Made by a program: the position numbers and the translations under genes
Part shown: positions 8,941 through 17,689 of the stretch, piece after piece
Numbering within the stretch: the stretch's first letter is position 1
Layout of the letters: each line of letters starts with the position of its first letter
Notes under the pieces: model-generated
Database searches by the model: none
What the model was told of the DNA's origin: nothing
The model's input: only the letters and a program-made list of their open reading frames with translations
NCBI GenBank assembly: GCA_964392615.1
Contig: CAYMRB010000043.1
Coordinates: 1-35,907, forward strand
DNA from: CAYMRB01 sp964392615
GTDB taxonomy: Bacteria; Planctomycetota; UBA8108
Direction: 5' to 3'
DNA: 35,907 nt

Positions 8941-11900
8941 TCACGAGCTCGGCTGGGCGTCCAGACAGACGAGCGTGCCGTCTTCGAGGGGGACGAAGAG
9001 CTGCGTTGCCGTTGCAGCCATCCCGTCCCACGACGGCGGGGCCGGCAGAGGACACCGCTGCTTGACACCGTCCTGGGCGACCTCGAGGAGGACGGGTGTC
9101 TCCGCGGTGCCGGCCACATAGACTGCATTCCCCGCGCGCAGCATGGCTCGCGGACGGAGAGGCAGCTCGACCCGCCACAACGGCTTCGGCGCCGCACGTC
9201 TGCGGAAGTCCGGCTGGCGATTGCTCGGGGCCGCCGGGTCCGGTCGGGGAAGCGCGACCAGCTCGTACCGAATCTGGCCCCGCTTCCGGCCCTGCTGACG
9301 AACGCACCACACGGTCTTCTCGCTGAAACTCATCATCATGCCGTAGGGTACGCCGAGCTGCTTCTGCACGATCCACGGATACGCTACGGGCGTTCTCGTG
9401 AAGTTGCCGGTTCCCAGGATCCAGTACGAGCGGTTGTGCTGCGTGTCATCCAGGATCGAGGACGTCGACATCAGGTGGGGCCCCACGCCAGCGCGTGGGC
9501 TCAGACCGTCGTCGAAGGCCATGTGTCGCAGATAGACATTCCCGCCGCGTGCGGTCATCACGTCAGCCCGCAGCCCCGACATGGAGAACGAGTCGCTCTT
9601 GTCCGGTGCCAGGAAGGTCAAGTAGTCGAGCCAGTTCTGCTGGATCTTGGCAGCGTGCACAGCGGCGTCGTCCGGCGGATCCATGGCGCCGACGTGCGTG
9701 CTCGCGACGGTCCGCCGGTGCAGTACCTTGCCCGTGACCGCGTCCAGCCCGTAGATGTCGATCCCTCCGTCCAGGTAAGAGGAGCGACCCGCACAGACGT
9801 ACGCGACGCGGTCCTTGACCAGCACGGAGCCGTGTACCGGCCATACGGACTCGACGCTCCCGAATGCCACCGTGTGCATGCGCCCCCGCGCCGCGAGGAA
9901 ACGCCACGCCAGGGTGCCGTCCGACGCGCGCAGGCAGTAGACGTATCCGTCACGCGCCCCCTGCAGCAGGCAACCGGCATGGCTCACGAATGTCGGCGGT
10001 GAGTCGATCCTGCCGCCGGCCTCGAATTGCCACACCGGCTTGCCAGTCGCCGACGACAACGCATGCAGCGTCCGCCCGCAAACGGCGAACGCCTTGCCGT
10101 CGGCCACGGTTACCGCGCCGAGCCGTCCTCCCAGGTTCGCGGTCCAGCCCGTTGTCAGGTCGTCCGGCAGCGCATGTGGACTGCTCCCCCCGCGCTCGCT
10201 ATTGCCGCGATACGTAGGCCAGGAGGTGGGACGATCGCCGCTGGGCACTTCGGGACCGAGCTCGCCGTACGCGGGCCCTTTCTCGAGTCGGTCCGCGTCG
10301 GCTACGGTCGGCACCTCCTTCTGGGCACCCGCTGCTGCTACCGCCCAGAAGCCGAACAGCTGCGCCTCGGCGTAGCAACCGCAGGAATGCGGCGGGTTGT
10401 AGATCAGCCCGTTGGCCGGCGTCACGCCGATCGTGCAGGTCGAGCGCAGCCAATTGTTCCGGGAGTGGTTCTCGCCTCGGAGGTCGAACAGCTCGATGCC
10501 TCGTTTCGCCGTCATGATGTAACGGGTGGTGGCTTTCCCCGGGTAGCACCGATAGTGGTGCCCGTCGGTCCACAGCCGGTTGAGCACGTCGCGCGAACGC
10601 TGCACCTTGCCGGAAAGCAGGTCGCGCGGTCGCGAGAAGTCCGGTCCGAGCCACACCGTGTTCTCGACCACGTAGATCTCACCGGGTTTGCGGTCATCGA
10701 GGCTCGGCAGGTACGTCGTCGTCCACAGAACGCGACCGTCGTCCGCCGAGAGCGCCGACAGCTTCCCACCGTACTCGTGTACCCGCGCGTGTGAGCCCTT
10801 GTAGGCGTTGTTATCTTTGGACAGCACGTTCGGATCCTTGCCGCCGTGCGATGCGAGCACGACGCCGTCCGCCACCAGCAGCTTCTCGTGCGTAGCCACC
10901 CTCCGCTTGGCCATGGGCTTCTGGTGCGACGCCGCCGCCCACTCCCAAGCCAGTGCGCCGTCGGCAGCGTCCAGGCAACAGACGCGCTTGCTCGTCCGTA
11001 CGAACACGCGTCCGTTGGACGCAGCGAGTGTCAGACGAACGATGGACTCGTCCTCTCCTGACCGCCACTTCCAGAGCTGTCTCCCCGTGTCCGCGGCTGC
11101 CGACACGATCGCTCCATCGACCACGAGAAACAGCGTCTCCCCATTCTTGACGACCTCCGTGAAGCCCTCCGTTCCAGCGCAGATTCTGAGCGTCCGGCCT
11201 GTACCACCGTCGATGACGCTCAGCGGCAGGCTTGGACCGAGAGGCGCGTACACGTTCTTTTCATCGACGACCGTGGTGCGCCACACCTGGTCGAGAGTGC
11301 CACGCGCCACCTTCACGGGCTTCTTCCACAGGAGAATGCCGTTGAACGCGTCGCGAGCGTGAAGGAACCACGCTGAGGGTCGCGACCTGTCCGAGGACGG
11401 CGTTTCGTCGATCACGTAGTACAGCCGCCCCCCGGCGGTCAGCACTGGCCTGACCGACGGATTGCCGCCCTTGTCGGCGTCGTGGTGTCGGGTCCATTTC
11501 GGGCCGGCTATCCACCGCACGTGCCGTGGGGGCCCTGCCACGGAGTCTTCGGCCACGGCGTTGTTGTCGGCGTCGTGCAGGAAGTGCGTCCAATCGTCGA
11601 TCGCCTCGGGGCGAGGTTTGGAGAAGCGTTCGATCACCGAACCGGTCGTGTCCTTCAACAGAACGGCGACTCCGTCCGGCGCCAGCACGCGTAGCATCTC
11701 CCCGCGCAGAGCAGCGGATGGTCTTCCGACGCTCACGACAGCGTTCACGAGGTTGTCCACGTACGGCAGGTGCTCGTCGTCCAACCGATCCGGGACGTGC
11801 ACGAGTCGCGGCGCCTGGTCTCGCAACGACGTGACGATCTCCGCAGCTTCGCAGCCGAGACAGACCACGAGCCCGGCAGGCAACTCCGCCGCCGAGAATT

Positions 11901-11973
11901 CCTCCGCCGCCTGCCCGCGTTGAGCGAGCAGCATGAACAGCCCGATACCGAACGCCATCAACCGATTCTTCAT
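8941..11973 (-). CDS. exported PQQ-like beta-propeller protein with degenerate N-terminal methyltransferase-like segment
   Basis: 1010 residues with a signal peptide (MKNRLMAFGI then a hydrophobic run, cleavage near QAAEE). Residues about 34-106 look like a shrunken class I methyltransferase: VVCLGCEAAE in place of the SAM-binding loop, LPYVDNLVNAVV in the motif IV position and EMLRVLAPDGVAVLL near the end. The remaining 900 residues hold many PQQ-like blade motifs (DGALAWEW, DGRVLWTTTY, TGKPVWQFEAGG, DGTLAWRF, TGKVLHRR). The ATG at 11973 has AGAGG about ten bases upstream. Such proteins are common in planctomycetes and are often labelled PQQ-binding-like; whether PQQ is bound is not known. 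It is followed after 164 gene-free bases by the dehydrogenase-type gene on the same strand. Confidence 0.85.
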   Translation of the reverse strand: MKNRLMAFGIGLFMLLAQRGQAAEEFSAAELPAGLVVCLGCEAAEIVTSLRDQAPRLVHVPDRLDDEHLPYVDNLVNAVVSVGRPSAALRGEMLRVLAPDGVAVLLKDTTGSVIERFSKPRPEAIDDWTHFLHDADNNAVAEDSVAGPPRHVRWIAGPKWTRHHDADKGGNPSVRPVLTAGGRLYYVIDETPSSDRSRPSAWFLHARDAFNGILLWKKPVKVARGTLDQVWRTTVVDEKNVYAPLGPSLPLSVIDGGTGRTLRICAGTEGFTEVVKNGETLFLVVDGAIVSAAADTGRQLWKWRSGEDESIVRLTLAASNGRVFVRTSKRVCCLDAADGALAWEWAAASHQKPMAKRRVATHEKLLVADGVVLASHGGKDPNVLSKDNNAYKGSHARVHEYGGKLSALSADDGRVLWTTTYLPSLDDRKPGEIYVVENTVWLGPDFSRPRDLLSGKVQRSRDVLNRLWTDGHHYRCYPGKATTRYIMTAKRGIELFDLRGENHSRNNWLRSTCTIGVTPANGLIYNPPHSCGCYAEAQLFGFWAVAAAGAQKEVPTVADADRLEKGPAYGELGPEVPSGDRPTSWPTYRGNSERGGSSPHALPDDLTTGWTANLGGRLGAVTVADGKAFAVCGRTLHALSSATGKPVWQFEAGGRIDSPPTFVSHAGCLLQGARDGYVYCLRASDGTLAWRFLAARGRMHTVAFGSVESVWPVHGSVLVKDRVAYVCAGRSSYLDGGIDIYGLDAVTGKVLHRRTVASTHVGAMDPPDDAAVHAAKIQQNWLDYLTFLAPDKSDSFSMSGLRADVMTARGGNVYLRHMAFDDGLSPRAGVGPHLMSTSSILDDTQHNRSYWILGTGNFTRTPVAYPWIVQKQLGVPYGMMMSFSEKTVWCVRQQGRKRGQIRYELVALPRPDPAAPSNRQPDFRRRAAPKPLWRVELPLRPRAMLRAGNAVYVAGTAETPVLLEVAQDGVKQRCPLPAPPSWDGMAATATQLFVPLEDGTLVCLDAQPSS

Positions 11974-12060
11974 GATACGGATACCTCTGCGACGACGATT
12001 GGCAACGCTCGCTACTCGGTCTACTGGAACCGCATTCGTCCTCGGCGTGTTGCGGCTACG

Positions 12061-12960
12061 TCACAACGCGTCTTCGAGTTCTGCACACGGCTCGAAGCTG
12101 CCGCAGTCGAGCTCGTCCTCGGTGGGATCGCTGCCGCATTCGAGCGGGCCGGGCGCGGGTGGAGCCTCGCCGCCGAGGAACAGCCAATTGAGAAGAGCGA
12201 CGGCGTCGGAGACGTCGGCGTCGCCGTCGTCGTTGATATCCGCAGCGTCAACGCACGGTGGAACACCGCCACCGAGGAAGAGCCAGTTGAGGGTGGTGAC
12301 GCTGTCGGCGATGTCGATCACCCCGCTGGCGTTCGCATCGCCGCGGACGAAGCCCGTGCCCTCGGCGGCGACCCACGTGCGGAAGGCGAGATCCCAATCG
12401 CGTTCGAACCACGGTGGCCAGCCCGTGGTCCCCGCGTAGGAAGTGCCGCCCGGATACCCGTCGGCGCCGCACAGCTCGTACTGCGGGTCGCTCTCGGGAA
12501 GCGGGGGCTCGACGATGGCGATGACGATCGCGAGGCGGTCGCCGGCGGCGACGCGGATTCCCGCCGCGCGGACGTTGACCGCGGTCGGTTCGGGAAAGGA
12601 CGAGAACGCCGCGGACTCCAGCTCGACCGAGAACAGCGTCACGGCCGGGTTCCAACTCGGCAGACCGGCATCGTCGAGCGCACGAATCTCGATGCGCAGC
12701 GGCCCGGCCGGCAGCCCGGCTCGCGGCAGGGTGCGGACGCGGACCTCGAGGCGATCGAGAATGCCCTGCCGGCCGGCGGTGAAGGTCTGCGCCACCGAGT
12801 AGCCGCCGCCGATCAGACCGGCGCCGATCTCGGAACACTCGCCTGGAAGTGGCGGAAGCCACTCGCTGTCCACTTCGGCCGGCTGCGCGCGACTCGCGAC
12901 GGCGCTGACGACCAGCGTCACTCCGAGCGCCACGGCTTCGAACGCACGCTTCCCACTCAT
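12061..12960 (-). CDS. secreted protein with dockerin-like calcium-binding repeats
   Basis: 299-residue exported protein. The signal peptide covers about residues 1-25. A beta-rich domain (about 30-200) contains a pattern typical of exported sensor or adhesin modules (GGGYSVAQTF, RLEVRVRTL, GDRLAIVIA). The C-terminus carries two EF-hand-like loops of the dockerin I type: RGDANASGVIDIADSVTTLNWLFLGG, taken in two pieces at about 206-231, and DINDDGDADVSDAVALLNWLFLGG at about 241-264. The Asp/Asn ligand spacing and the repeated NWLFLGG ending match the double repeat in the cytochrome gene at 30998. ATG 12960 is preceded by GGAG six bases upstream. It lies 12 bases after the sulfatase stop on the same strand, so the two are probably co-transcribed. 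Function unknown; attachment to a partner or calcium-stabilised anchoring is plausible. Confidence 0.85.
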   Translation of the reverse strand: MSGKRAFEAVALGVTLVVSAVASRAQPAEVDSEWLPPLPGECSEIGAGLIGGGYSVAQTFTAGRQGILDRLEVRVRTLPRAGLPAGPLRIEIRALDDAGLPSWNPAVTLFSVELESAAFSSFPEPTAVNVRAAGIRVAAGDRLAIVIAIVEPPLPESDPQYELCGADGYPGGTSYAGTTGWPPWFERDWDLAFRTWVAAEGTGFVRGDANASGVIDIADSVTTLNWLFLGGGVPPCVDAADINDDGDADVSDAVALLNWLFLGGEAPPAPGPLECGSDPTEDELDCGSFEPCAELEDAL

Positions 12961-12972
12961 GGCCAACTCCTG

Positions 12973-14433
12973 TCAATCCAGGCCGCGGAACGGAAACAGC
13001 TTCGTTGGCGTGCGGGCGGTCTTCATGATCCGCCGCATCTCATCGACGACCTTCGGGTGCTCCGCCGCGACGTCGCGGGCTTCGCCGATGTCCGCGTCGA
13101 GGTCGTAGAGGCGAATGCGCATCGGCTGCTTGTTCTGGCGGCGCAGCATGTCCTGACGAATCGCCTTCCACCGTCCCTTGCGAACCGCCTGCTGGCCGCC
13201 GTATGCGGAGAACTCCCAGTACAGGTACTCGTGTCGTCGCTGCTTCGCCGTGTCGCCGAGCAGCGTCGGCGCGAAGCTGATACCGTCGATGCCGTCGGGT
13301 GCCTTCGCGCCAGCGAGATCGCAGACCGTCGGCAGGATATCCCAGAACGCGCTGATGTGATCGGTGACCGCGCCGGGTCGGATCTTGCCGGGCCACCGCG
13401 CGACGAGCGGCACGCGAATGCCGCCCTCGAGCAGCTGCCCTTTGCGGCCGCGCAGCGGGCCGGAGCTCGCGAAGAAGTCCGAGTCGGATCCGCCGAGGCG
13501 ATCGAATGTCGGACCGTTGTCGGAGCTGAACATCACGAGCGTCTTCTCGTCGAGACCGAGCTTCTTCAGGAGCTCGAGGACCTTGCCGATGTCGCGGTCG
13601 ATGTGGCTGACCATCGCCGCGTAGCCGGCGCGTGGGTGCGGATGCTGCAAATAGCCGCGGTGCTTGTATTCGGCCTCCGGGATCTTGCCCTTGTACTGCG
13701 CGAGCGATGCCTCGGGCACCTGGATCGACAGGTGCGGAATCGCGAACGGCAGATAGAGGAAGAAGGGGCGATCCTTGTTCTCACGGACGAACTCGAGCGC
13801 GACGCTCGTGAATCGGTCTTGCGAGTAGGTTGCGCCGTGCAGCGTGCGGTCGTTGCCCGGAAGCGGCTCCTTCTTGTCGTTGCGCCACAGGAAGCGCGGA
13901 TAGTGATTGTGCGCGTGGCGCTGGCAGTTGAAGCCGTAGAAGAGGTCGAAGCCCTGCTTGTTCGGATCGCCGGTCGTCCCGAAGTGGCCGAGGCCCCATT
14001 TGCCGATCGCCGCGGTCGCGTAGCCGCGTGTCTTCAGGAGTTCGGCGAGGGTGACCTCCTCGTCGGGAATCGGGTTCTGTCCGGGGAACTCCCAGCCGAA
14101 CTTCGAGCGCAGATGTTGCAGGTGCTTCGGATCGCCGTTGTTGCGGATGTACGAGTGTCCGGTGTGCTTTCCCGTCATCAGCACGCAGCGCGACGGTGCG
14201 CACACTGCCTGGCCGCTGTAGTGCTCCGTGAAGCGGATACCCTCGCGAGCGATGCGGTCGATATGCGGCGTCCGGATCCACTTCTGGCCGTAGCAGCCGA
14301 GCTCTCCCCAGCCGAGGTCGTCGGCGAGGATGTAGACGACGTTCGGGCGTTCCGCGCCGTCGAGGCCCGCGATCGGTGTTAATAGAGAGAGAGCCGTCGT
14401 CAATGCACACAGAGCCTGCAGGTGTCGATTCAT
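12973..14433 (-). CDS. exported sulfatase (formylglycine-dependent arylsulfatase family)
   Basis: 486 residues. The signal peptide is about 1-27, directly followed by the family opening RPNVVYILADDLGWGELGCYG, written here as two pieces around the metal ligands Asp38 and Asp39. The catalytic signature AVCAPSRCVLMTGKHTGHS places Cys78 in the C-x-P-S-R motif that is oxidised to formylglycine by the sulfatase-maturing enzyme. Further signatures are AIGKWGLGHFG and MFSSDNGP for the metal and sulfate site, and a C-terminal LYDLDADIGEARDVA. Length is normal for type I sulfatases. ATG 14433 has AAGGAA five bases upstream. It hydrolyses sulfate esters, most likely on sulfated polysaccharides in the periplasm or outside the cell. 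The next gene downstream is the dockerin-like protein. Substrate preference cannot be read here. Confidence 0.95.
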   Translation of the reverse strand: MNRHLQALCALTTALSLLTPIAGLDGAERPNVVYILADDLGWGELGCYGQKWIRTPHIDRIAREGIRFTEHYSGQAVCAPSRCVLMTGKHTGHSYIRNNGDPKHLQHLRSKFGWEFPGQNPIPDEEVTLAELLKTRGYATAAIGKWGLGHFGTTGDPNKQGFDLFYGFNCQRHAHNHYPRFLWRNDKKEPLPGNDRTLHGATYSQDRFTSVALEFVRENKDRPFFLYLPFAIPHLSIQVPEASLAQYKGKIPEAEYKHRGYLQHPHPRAGYAAMVSHIDRDIGKVLELLKKLGLDEKTLVMFSSDNGPTFDRLGGSDSDFFASSGPLRGRKGQLLEGGIRVPLVARWPGKIRPGAVTDHISAFWDILPTVCDLAGAKAPDGIDGISFAPTLLGDTAKQRRHEYLYWEFSAYGGQQAVRKGRWKAIRQDMLRRQNKQPMRIRLYDLDADIGEARDVAAEHPKVVDEMRRIMKTARTPTKLFPFRGLD

Positions 14434-14582
14434 GCCGTTTCCTTCTCGGCGTGCCGCTTCGTGAACGGCGTGGTGGTGATCGAATCCGATTCGGTGAGGT
14501 GATACGCTCACGCTTGATGATGACTCGACTGGAAGCCGGAAGTCCACTGTGGTTCCCGGCGTGTCGCGAGGTGATCGTGCTG

Positions 14583-14771
14583 TTCGGATGTTGCTGCTTG
14601 CTGGCGCGGCGGCTGGTCGAGCGCGGCGTGCGCTTCGTGCCGGTCAGGGATCTCTACGTGACGATCCTGCGCCTTCTCGGGCTCGATGACAGCAAGTTGA
14701 CGTACTGCCAGGGCGGGCGGTTCAAGCAGTTGTCGCAGACCGGCGGCTCCGTCATCCGCAAGCTGCTGTAG
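14583..14771 (+). pseudogene. remnant of a DUF1501 gene with internal deletion
   Basis: In one frame the sequence encodes FG...CLLARRLVERGVRFV, a stretch found in the middle of DUF1501 proteins. It continues immediately into RDLYVTILRLLGLDDSKLTY and GGRFKQLSQTGGSVIRKLL up to a TAG, which is the extreme C-terminus of that family. In intact DUF1501 proteins a long segment separates these two pieces, so the segment between them has been deleted in frame and the N-terminal half is missing. No sensible start or signal peptide is present. DUF1501 genes commonly sit next to sulfatases in planctomycetes, which fits the adjacent sulfatase. It fills most of the 461-base gap between the sulfatase and the oxidoreductase. 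Confidence 0.75.
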
Positions 14772-14894
14772 GGGGCCTTGCTTTCTCCACAGCACTGTTC
14801 GAGAATCTACGACCGCGGTTCGACCGGAGCGTACATCGCCCCGCCGAATGGCGAAGATCCTGGCGAGAACAGATCCAAGGTGGAGGACGCGTCC

Positions 14895-16025
14895 ATGAGC
14901 GACAAGAAGGTCAACGTAGCCATCATCGGACTGGGATTCGGCGCGGAGTTCATTCCGATTTACGAGCGCCACCCGAACGCCGAGATGTACGCGATCTGCC
15001 AGCGCACCGAGTCGAAGATGAACGAGATCGGTGACGCGTTCGGCATCGAGAAGCGCTACACGAAGTACGAGGACGTCCTCGCCGATCCGAACGTCGACTT
15101 CGTCCACATCAACACGCCGATTCCCGATCACGCTCCGCAGTCGATCGCCGCGCTGAAGGCCGGCAAGCACGTCATGTCGACCGTGCCGATGGCGACGACG
15201 ATCGAGGAGTGCGAGCAGATCGTCCAGCTCGTGAAGGAGACCGGCCTGAAGTACATGATGGCCGAGACGGTCGTGTACGCGCGCGAGTTTCTCTACTGTC
15301 GCGAGCTCTTCGAGAAGGGCGAGCTTGGAAAGGTGCAGTACCTGCAGGCGAGCCACCAGCAGGACATGGACGGCTGGCCGGACTACTGGCCGGGGCTGCC
15401 GCCGATGCACTACGCGACGCACTGCGTCGGGCCGTGTCTCGCGCTGACGCGCGACGAGGCGGAGTACGTGTCGTGCTTCGGCTCCGGAACGATCCGCGAG
15501 GAGCTGATTCCGAAGTACAACTCGCCGTTCGCCGTCGAGACGTGCCATATCAAGTTCGCGAAGAGCGACATCACCGCGCGCATCCACCGCTCACTGTTCG
15601 ACGTTGCGCGTCAGTACCGCGAGAGTTTCGACGTCTACGGGACGAAGAAGGCGTTCGAGTGGTCGTTGATCGAGGGCGAGGACCACGTCGTCCATACCGC
15701 GAAGAAGCCGGAGCCGGAGATCCCCGAGCGCGTCAAGGTGCCTGACTACGGGCACCTGCTGCCGAAGGAAATCCAGCCGTTCACGACGGGCGGCGTGTAC
15801 GATGCCGATGATCACCAGCACCTCTCGTTCACGCAGGGCGCCGGGCACGGCGGATCGCACCCGCACCTCGCGAACGAGTTCGTGATGGCGCTCATCGAAG
15901 ATCGTGATCCGTACCCGAACGCCGTGCAGTCCGCCAATTGGACGTGCGTCGGGCTGTGTGCGCACGAATCGGCGCTGAAGGGCGGCGAGATCGTGCGACT
16001 GCCCGACTTCACGCGCGAAGGCTGA
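14895..16025 (+). CDS. Gfo/Idh/MocA-family NAD(P)-dependent oxidoreductase
   Basis: 376 residues, cytoplasmic (no signal peptide). The N-terminal Rossmann domain starts VNVAIIGLGFGAEFIPIY with the GxGxxA/G-type dinucleotide loop at about 12-17. HINTPIPDHAPQSIAALKAGKHV is the usual second signature and is given here only as a region (about 71-93). The family's EKP motif is replaced by TVP (residues 96-98), so the canonical catalytic lysine is absent. The C-terminal domain (about 125-370) includes MHYATHCVGP and HPHLANEFVMAL. Sugar or inositol substrates are typical of the family, and many planctomycetes carry dozens of copies near sulfatases. ATG 14895 is preceded by GGAGG eight bases upstream. 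It is followed after 66 bases by the exported methyltransferase fusion. Confidence 0.9.
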   Translation: MSDKKVNVAIIGLGFGAEFIPIYERHPNAEMYAICQRTESKMNEIGDAFGIEKRYTKYEDVLADPNVDFVHINTPIPDHAPQSIAALKAGKHVMSTVPMATTIEECEQIVQLVKETGLKYMMAETVVYAREFLYCRELFEKGELGKVQYLQASHQQDMDGWPDYWPGLPPMHYATHCVGPCLALTRDEAEYVSCFGSGTIREELIPKYNSPFAVETCHIKFAKSDITARIHRSLFDVARQYRESFDVYGTKKAFEWSLIEGEDHVVHTAKKPEPEIPERVKVPDYGHLLPKEIQPFTTGGVYDADDHQHLSFTQGAGHGGSHPHLANEFVMALIEDRDPYPNAVQSANWTCVGLCAHESALKGGEIVRLPDFTREG

Positions 16026-16091
16026 GACAGGTCGAGGCCTCGTCTCGGCTGGACCGCTGGACTGGTGGGCCGAGCTAGAGAGAGGTCGCCG

Positions 16092-17678
16092 ATGCCGTCG
16101 CAGAAGCCCAGGACGTCCCTGACGTCGCGTTGTTTCCTGCCCTTCGTGCTCCTTGCGTCGTTGTCGGCAAACGCCGGAGAGGACGCTGCGCGGAATCCGC
16201 CGTGCAGCGTCCTCGCCGATAAGCGGCTGAAGGCGCCGCTCACCGCGATCGCCGCCGCCTACGAGCGGCACTCCGGCACGCGCATCGCGTTGCGCTTGCT
16301 GCCGGTGGCAGAGATCGACGCGCTGATCGAGAAGAAGCGCACTGGCGCGGACGTCGTCCTCTGCATGGCCAACGAGCCGCGCGGCAAGACGTCGCTAAGC
16401 GCGCTTCCTGGCGTCGCGGAGGTCGCGTGGAAGTATCCGACGTGGGAGACGGTCTGTGCGGTCGCGATCGGCAAGCACGCGCGGGCAGCCGACTTCGTCC
16501 GTTACACCGGCGGGCCGACGGGGCATCGGCTGTGGTCCGAGTCGAAGGCGGGATTCACGATCATCGCGCACCAGTCATCCCGGGCGTACGAGTGGGTCGT
16601 CGAGAACCGTACGAAGCACACGTACCCGATGACGGCCATGCGCATGATGGGCGAACTCGGCGGCATCCGTGACGGGCTGTGCATCGACATCGGCTGCGGG
16701 CCGGGGCACCTCGAGCTCGAGCTCGTCAAGCGGTCGAAGTTCAAGATCATCGGTCTCGATATCGACGCGGGGGCGAAGCCGCTCTTCGAGGAACGCATGC
16801 GCAAGGCAGGTCTCGCGGACCGCGTGTCGTTCGTTCTCGGCGACGCGCAAGAGTTGCCGTTCGAGGATGATTCGGCCGACGCGGTCATCAGCCGCGGCAC
16901 GCTGATCTTCATACCGGACATCGCGAAGTGCCTGCGCGAGGTCCACCGCGTGTTGAAGCCGACGGGAGTCGCATTTCTCGGTGGGCGCTATCTGTACGCG
17001 CCGGGCCCGGATCGGATCACGACGGAAAAGCTGCGGAAGATCGTGCGCGAGTCCGGCGTGCCCGGTGCGAAGGTCATCGACTCGAACGGTCAGTGGGTGA
17101 AGATCGTCGGGCCCAAAGCTCCGAAGGCGGCGCACGGGTCCGGGGTCGGCCCGCACATGCTCGCCGGCAAGATCATCGTCACTCACGGCATCACGAAGGG
17201 CGACGCTCTGCTGATCTGCGGCTCGGACGGCGGATTGCAGAAGGCGCTTCAGCGCGGGTTCGTCGGCCTGACCGAGCTCGAGCTGACCGCGCTCTACAAG
17301 GACGCCAAGACCGCGACCGAGGCCGCGCGGAGGATCGAAGGCGCGGAGCACGCCGATCGCCTCCGCTGTGTCGTTGGCGACGTGAAGACCTTGCCGTTTC
17401 CGGATGCCTCGTTCGATCTGGTCGCGGGCGTCGGGCCGATCCTGCACTTCGCGAAGGACAAGGCCGGCGCGATGCGCGAGCTCTACCGCGTGCTGCGGCC
17501 CGGCGGCGTCGCGTTCGTCGGCGGACGCTTCCTCGGCATGCCGGACCGGATCAAGGTGCCGAGCGCGAAGTTCCGCGAGATCGCCGAGTCGACCGGCATC
17601 CCGACGATTCGTGTGCTGGACGACGGCGGGCAGTGGGTGGAGATCCGCAAGCCGACGAGCGTGGCGGGCGACGAGTAG
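16092..17678 (+). CDS. exported fusion: solute-binding-like domain plus two tandem methyltransferase domains
   Basis: 528 residues. Residues 1-28 form a clear signal peptide ending in SANAGE. Residues about 37-155 look like a shortened molybdate-type periplasmic binding domain: SVLADKRLKAPLTAIAAAYE, GADVVLCMANE, and AADFVRYTGGPTGHRLWSESKAGF in place of the usual C-terminal end. A first class I methyltransferase domain follows (about 165-295) with an intact SAM loop DIGCGPG (199-205), GLDID, LPFEDDSADAVISRG and VHRVLKPTGVAFLGG. A second, at about 355-480, has a degenerate loop ICGSDGG but retains LPFPDASFDLVAGVG and LYRVLRPGGVAFVGG. Each ends with a similar unit (GGRY...QWVKIVGPK and GGRF...QWVEIRKP), so the pair arose by duplication. 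ATG 16092 has AGAGG six bases upstream. Substrate unknown; an exported SAM-dependent enzyme is unusual. Confidence 0.82.
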   Translation: MPSQKPRTSLTSRCFLPFVLLASLSANAGEDAARNPPCSVLADKRLKAPLTAIAAAYERHSGTRIALRLLPVAEIDALIEKKRTGADVVLCMANEPRGKTSLSALPGVAEVAWKYPTWETVCAVAIGKHARAADFVRYTGGPTGHRLWSESKAGFTIIAHQSSRAYEWVVENRTKHTYPMTAMRMMGELGGIRDGLCIDIGCGPGHLELELVKRSKFKIIGLDIDAGAKPLFEERMRKAGLADRVSFVLGDAQELPFEDDSADAVISRGTLIFIPDIAKCLREVHRVLKPTGVAFLGGRYLYAPGPDRITTEKLRKIVRESGVPGAKVIDSNGQWVKIVGPKAPKAAHGSGVGPHMLAGKIIVTHGITKGDALLICGSDGGLQKALQRGFVGLTELELTALYKDAKTATEAARRIEGAEHADRLRCVVGDVKTLPFPDASFDLVAGVGPILHFAKDKAGAMRELYRVLRPGGVAFVGGRFLGMPDRIKVPSAKFREIAESTGIPTIRVLDDGGQWVEIRKPTSVAGDE

Positions 17679-17689
17679 CGAGCAGGACG

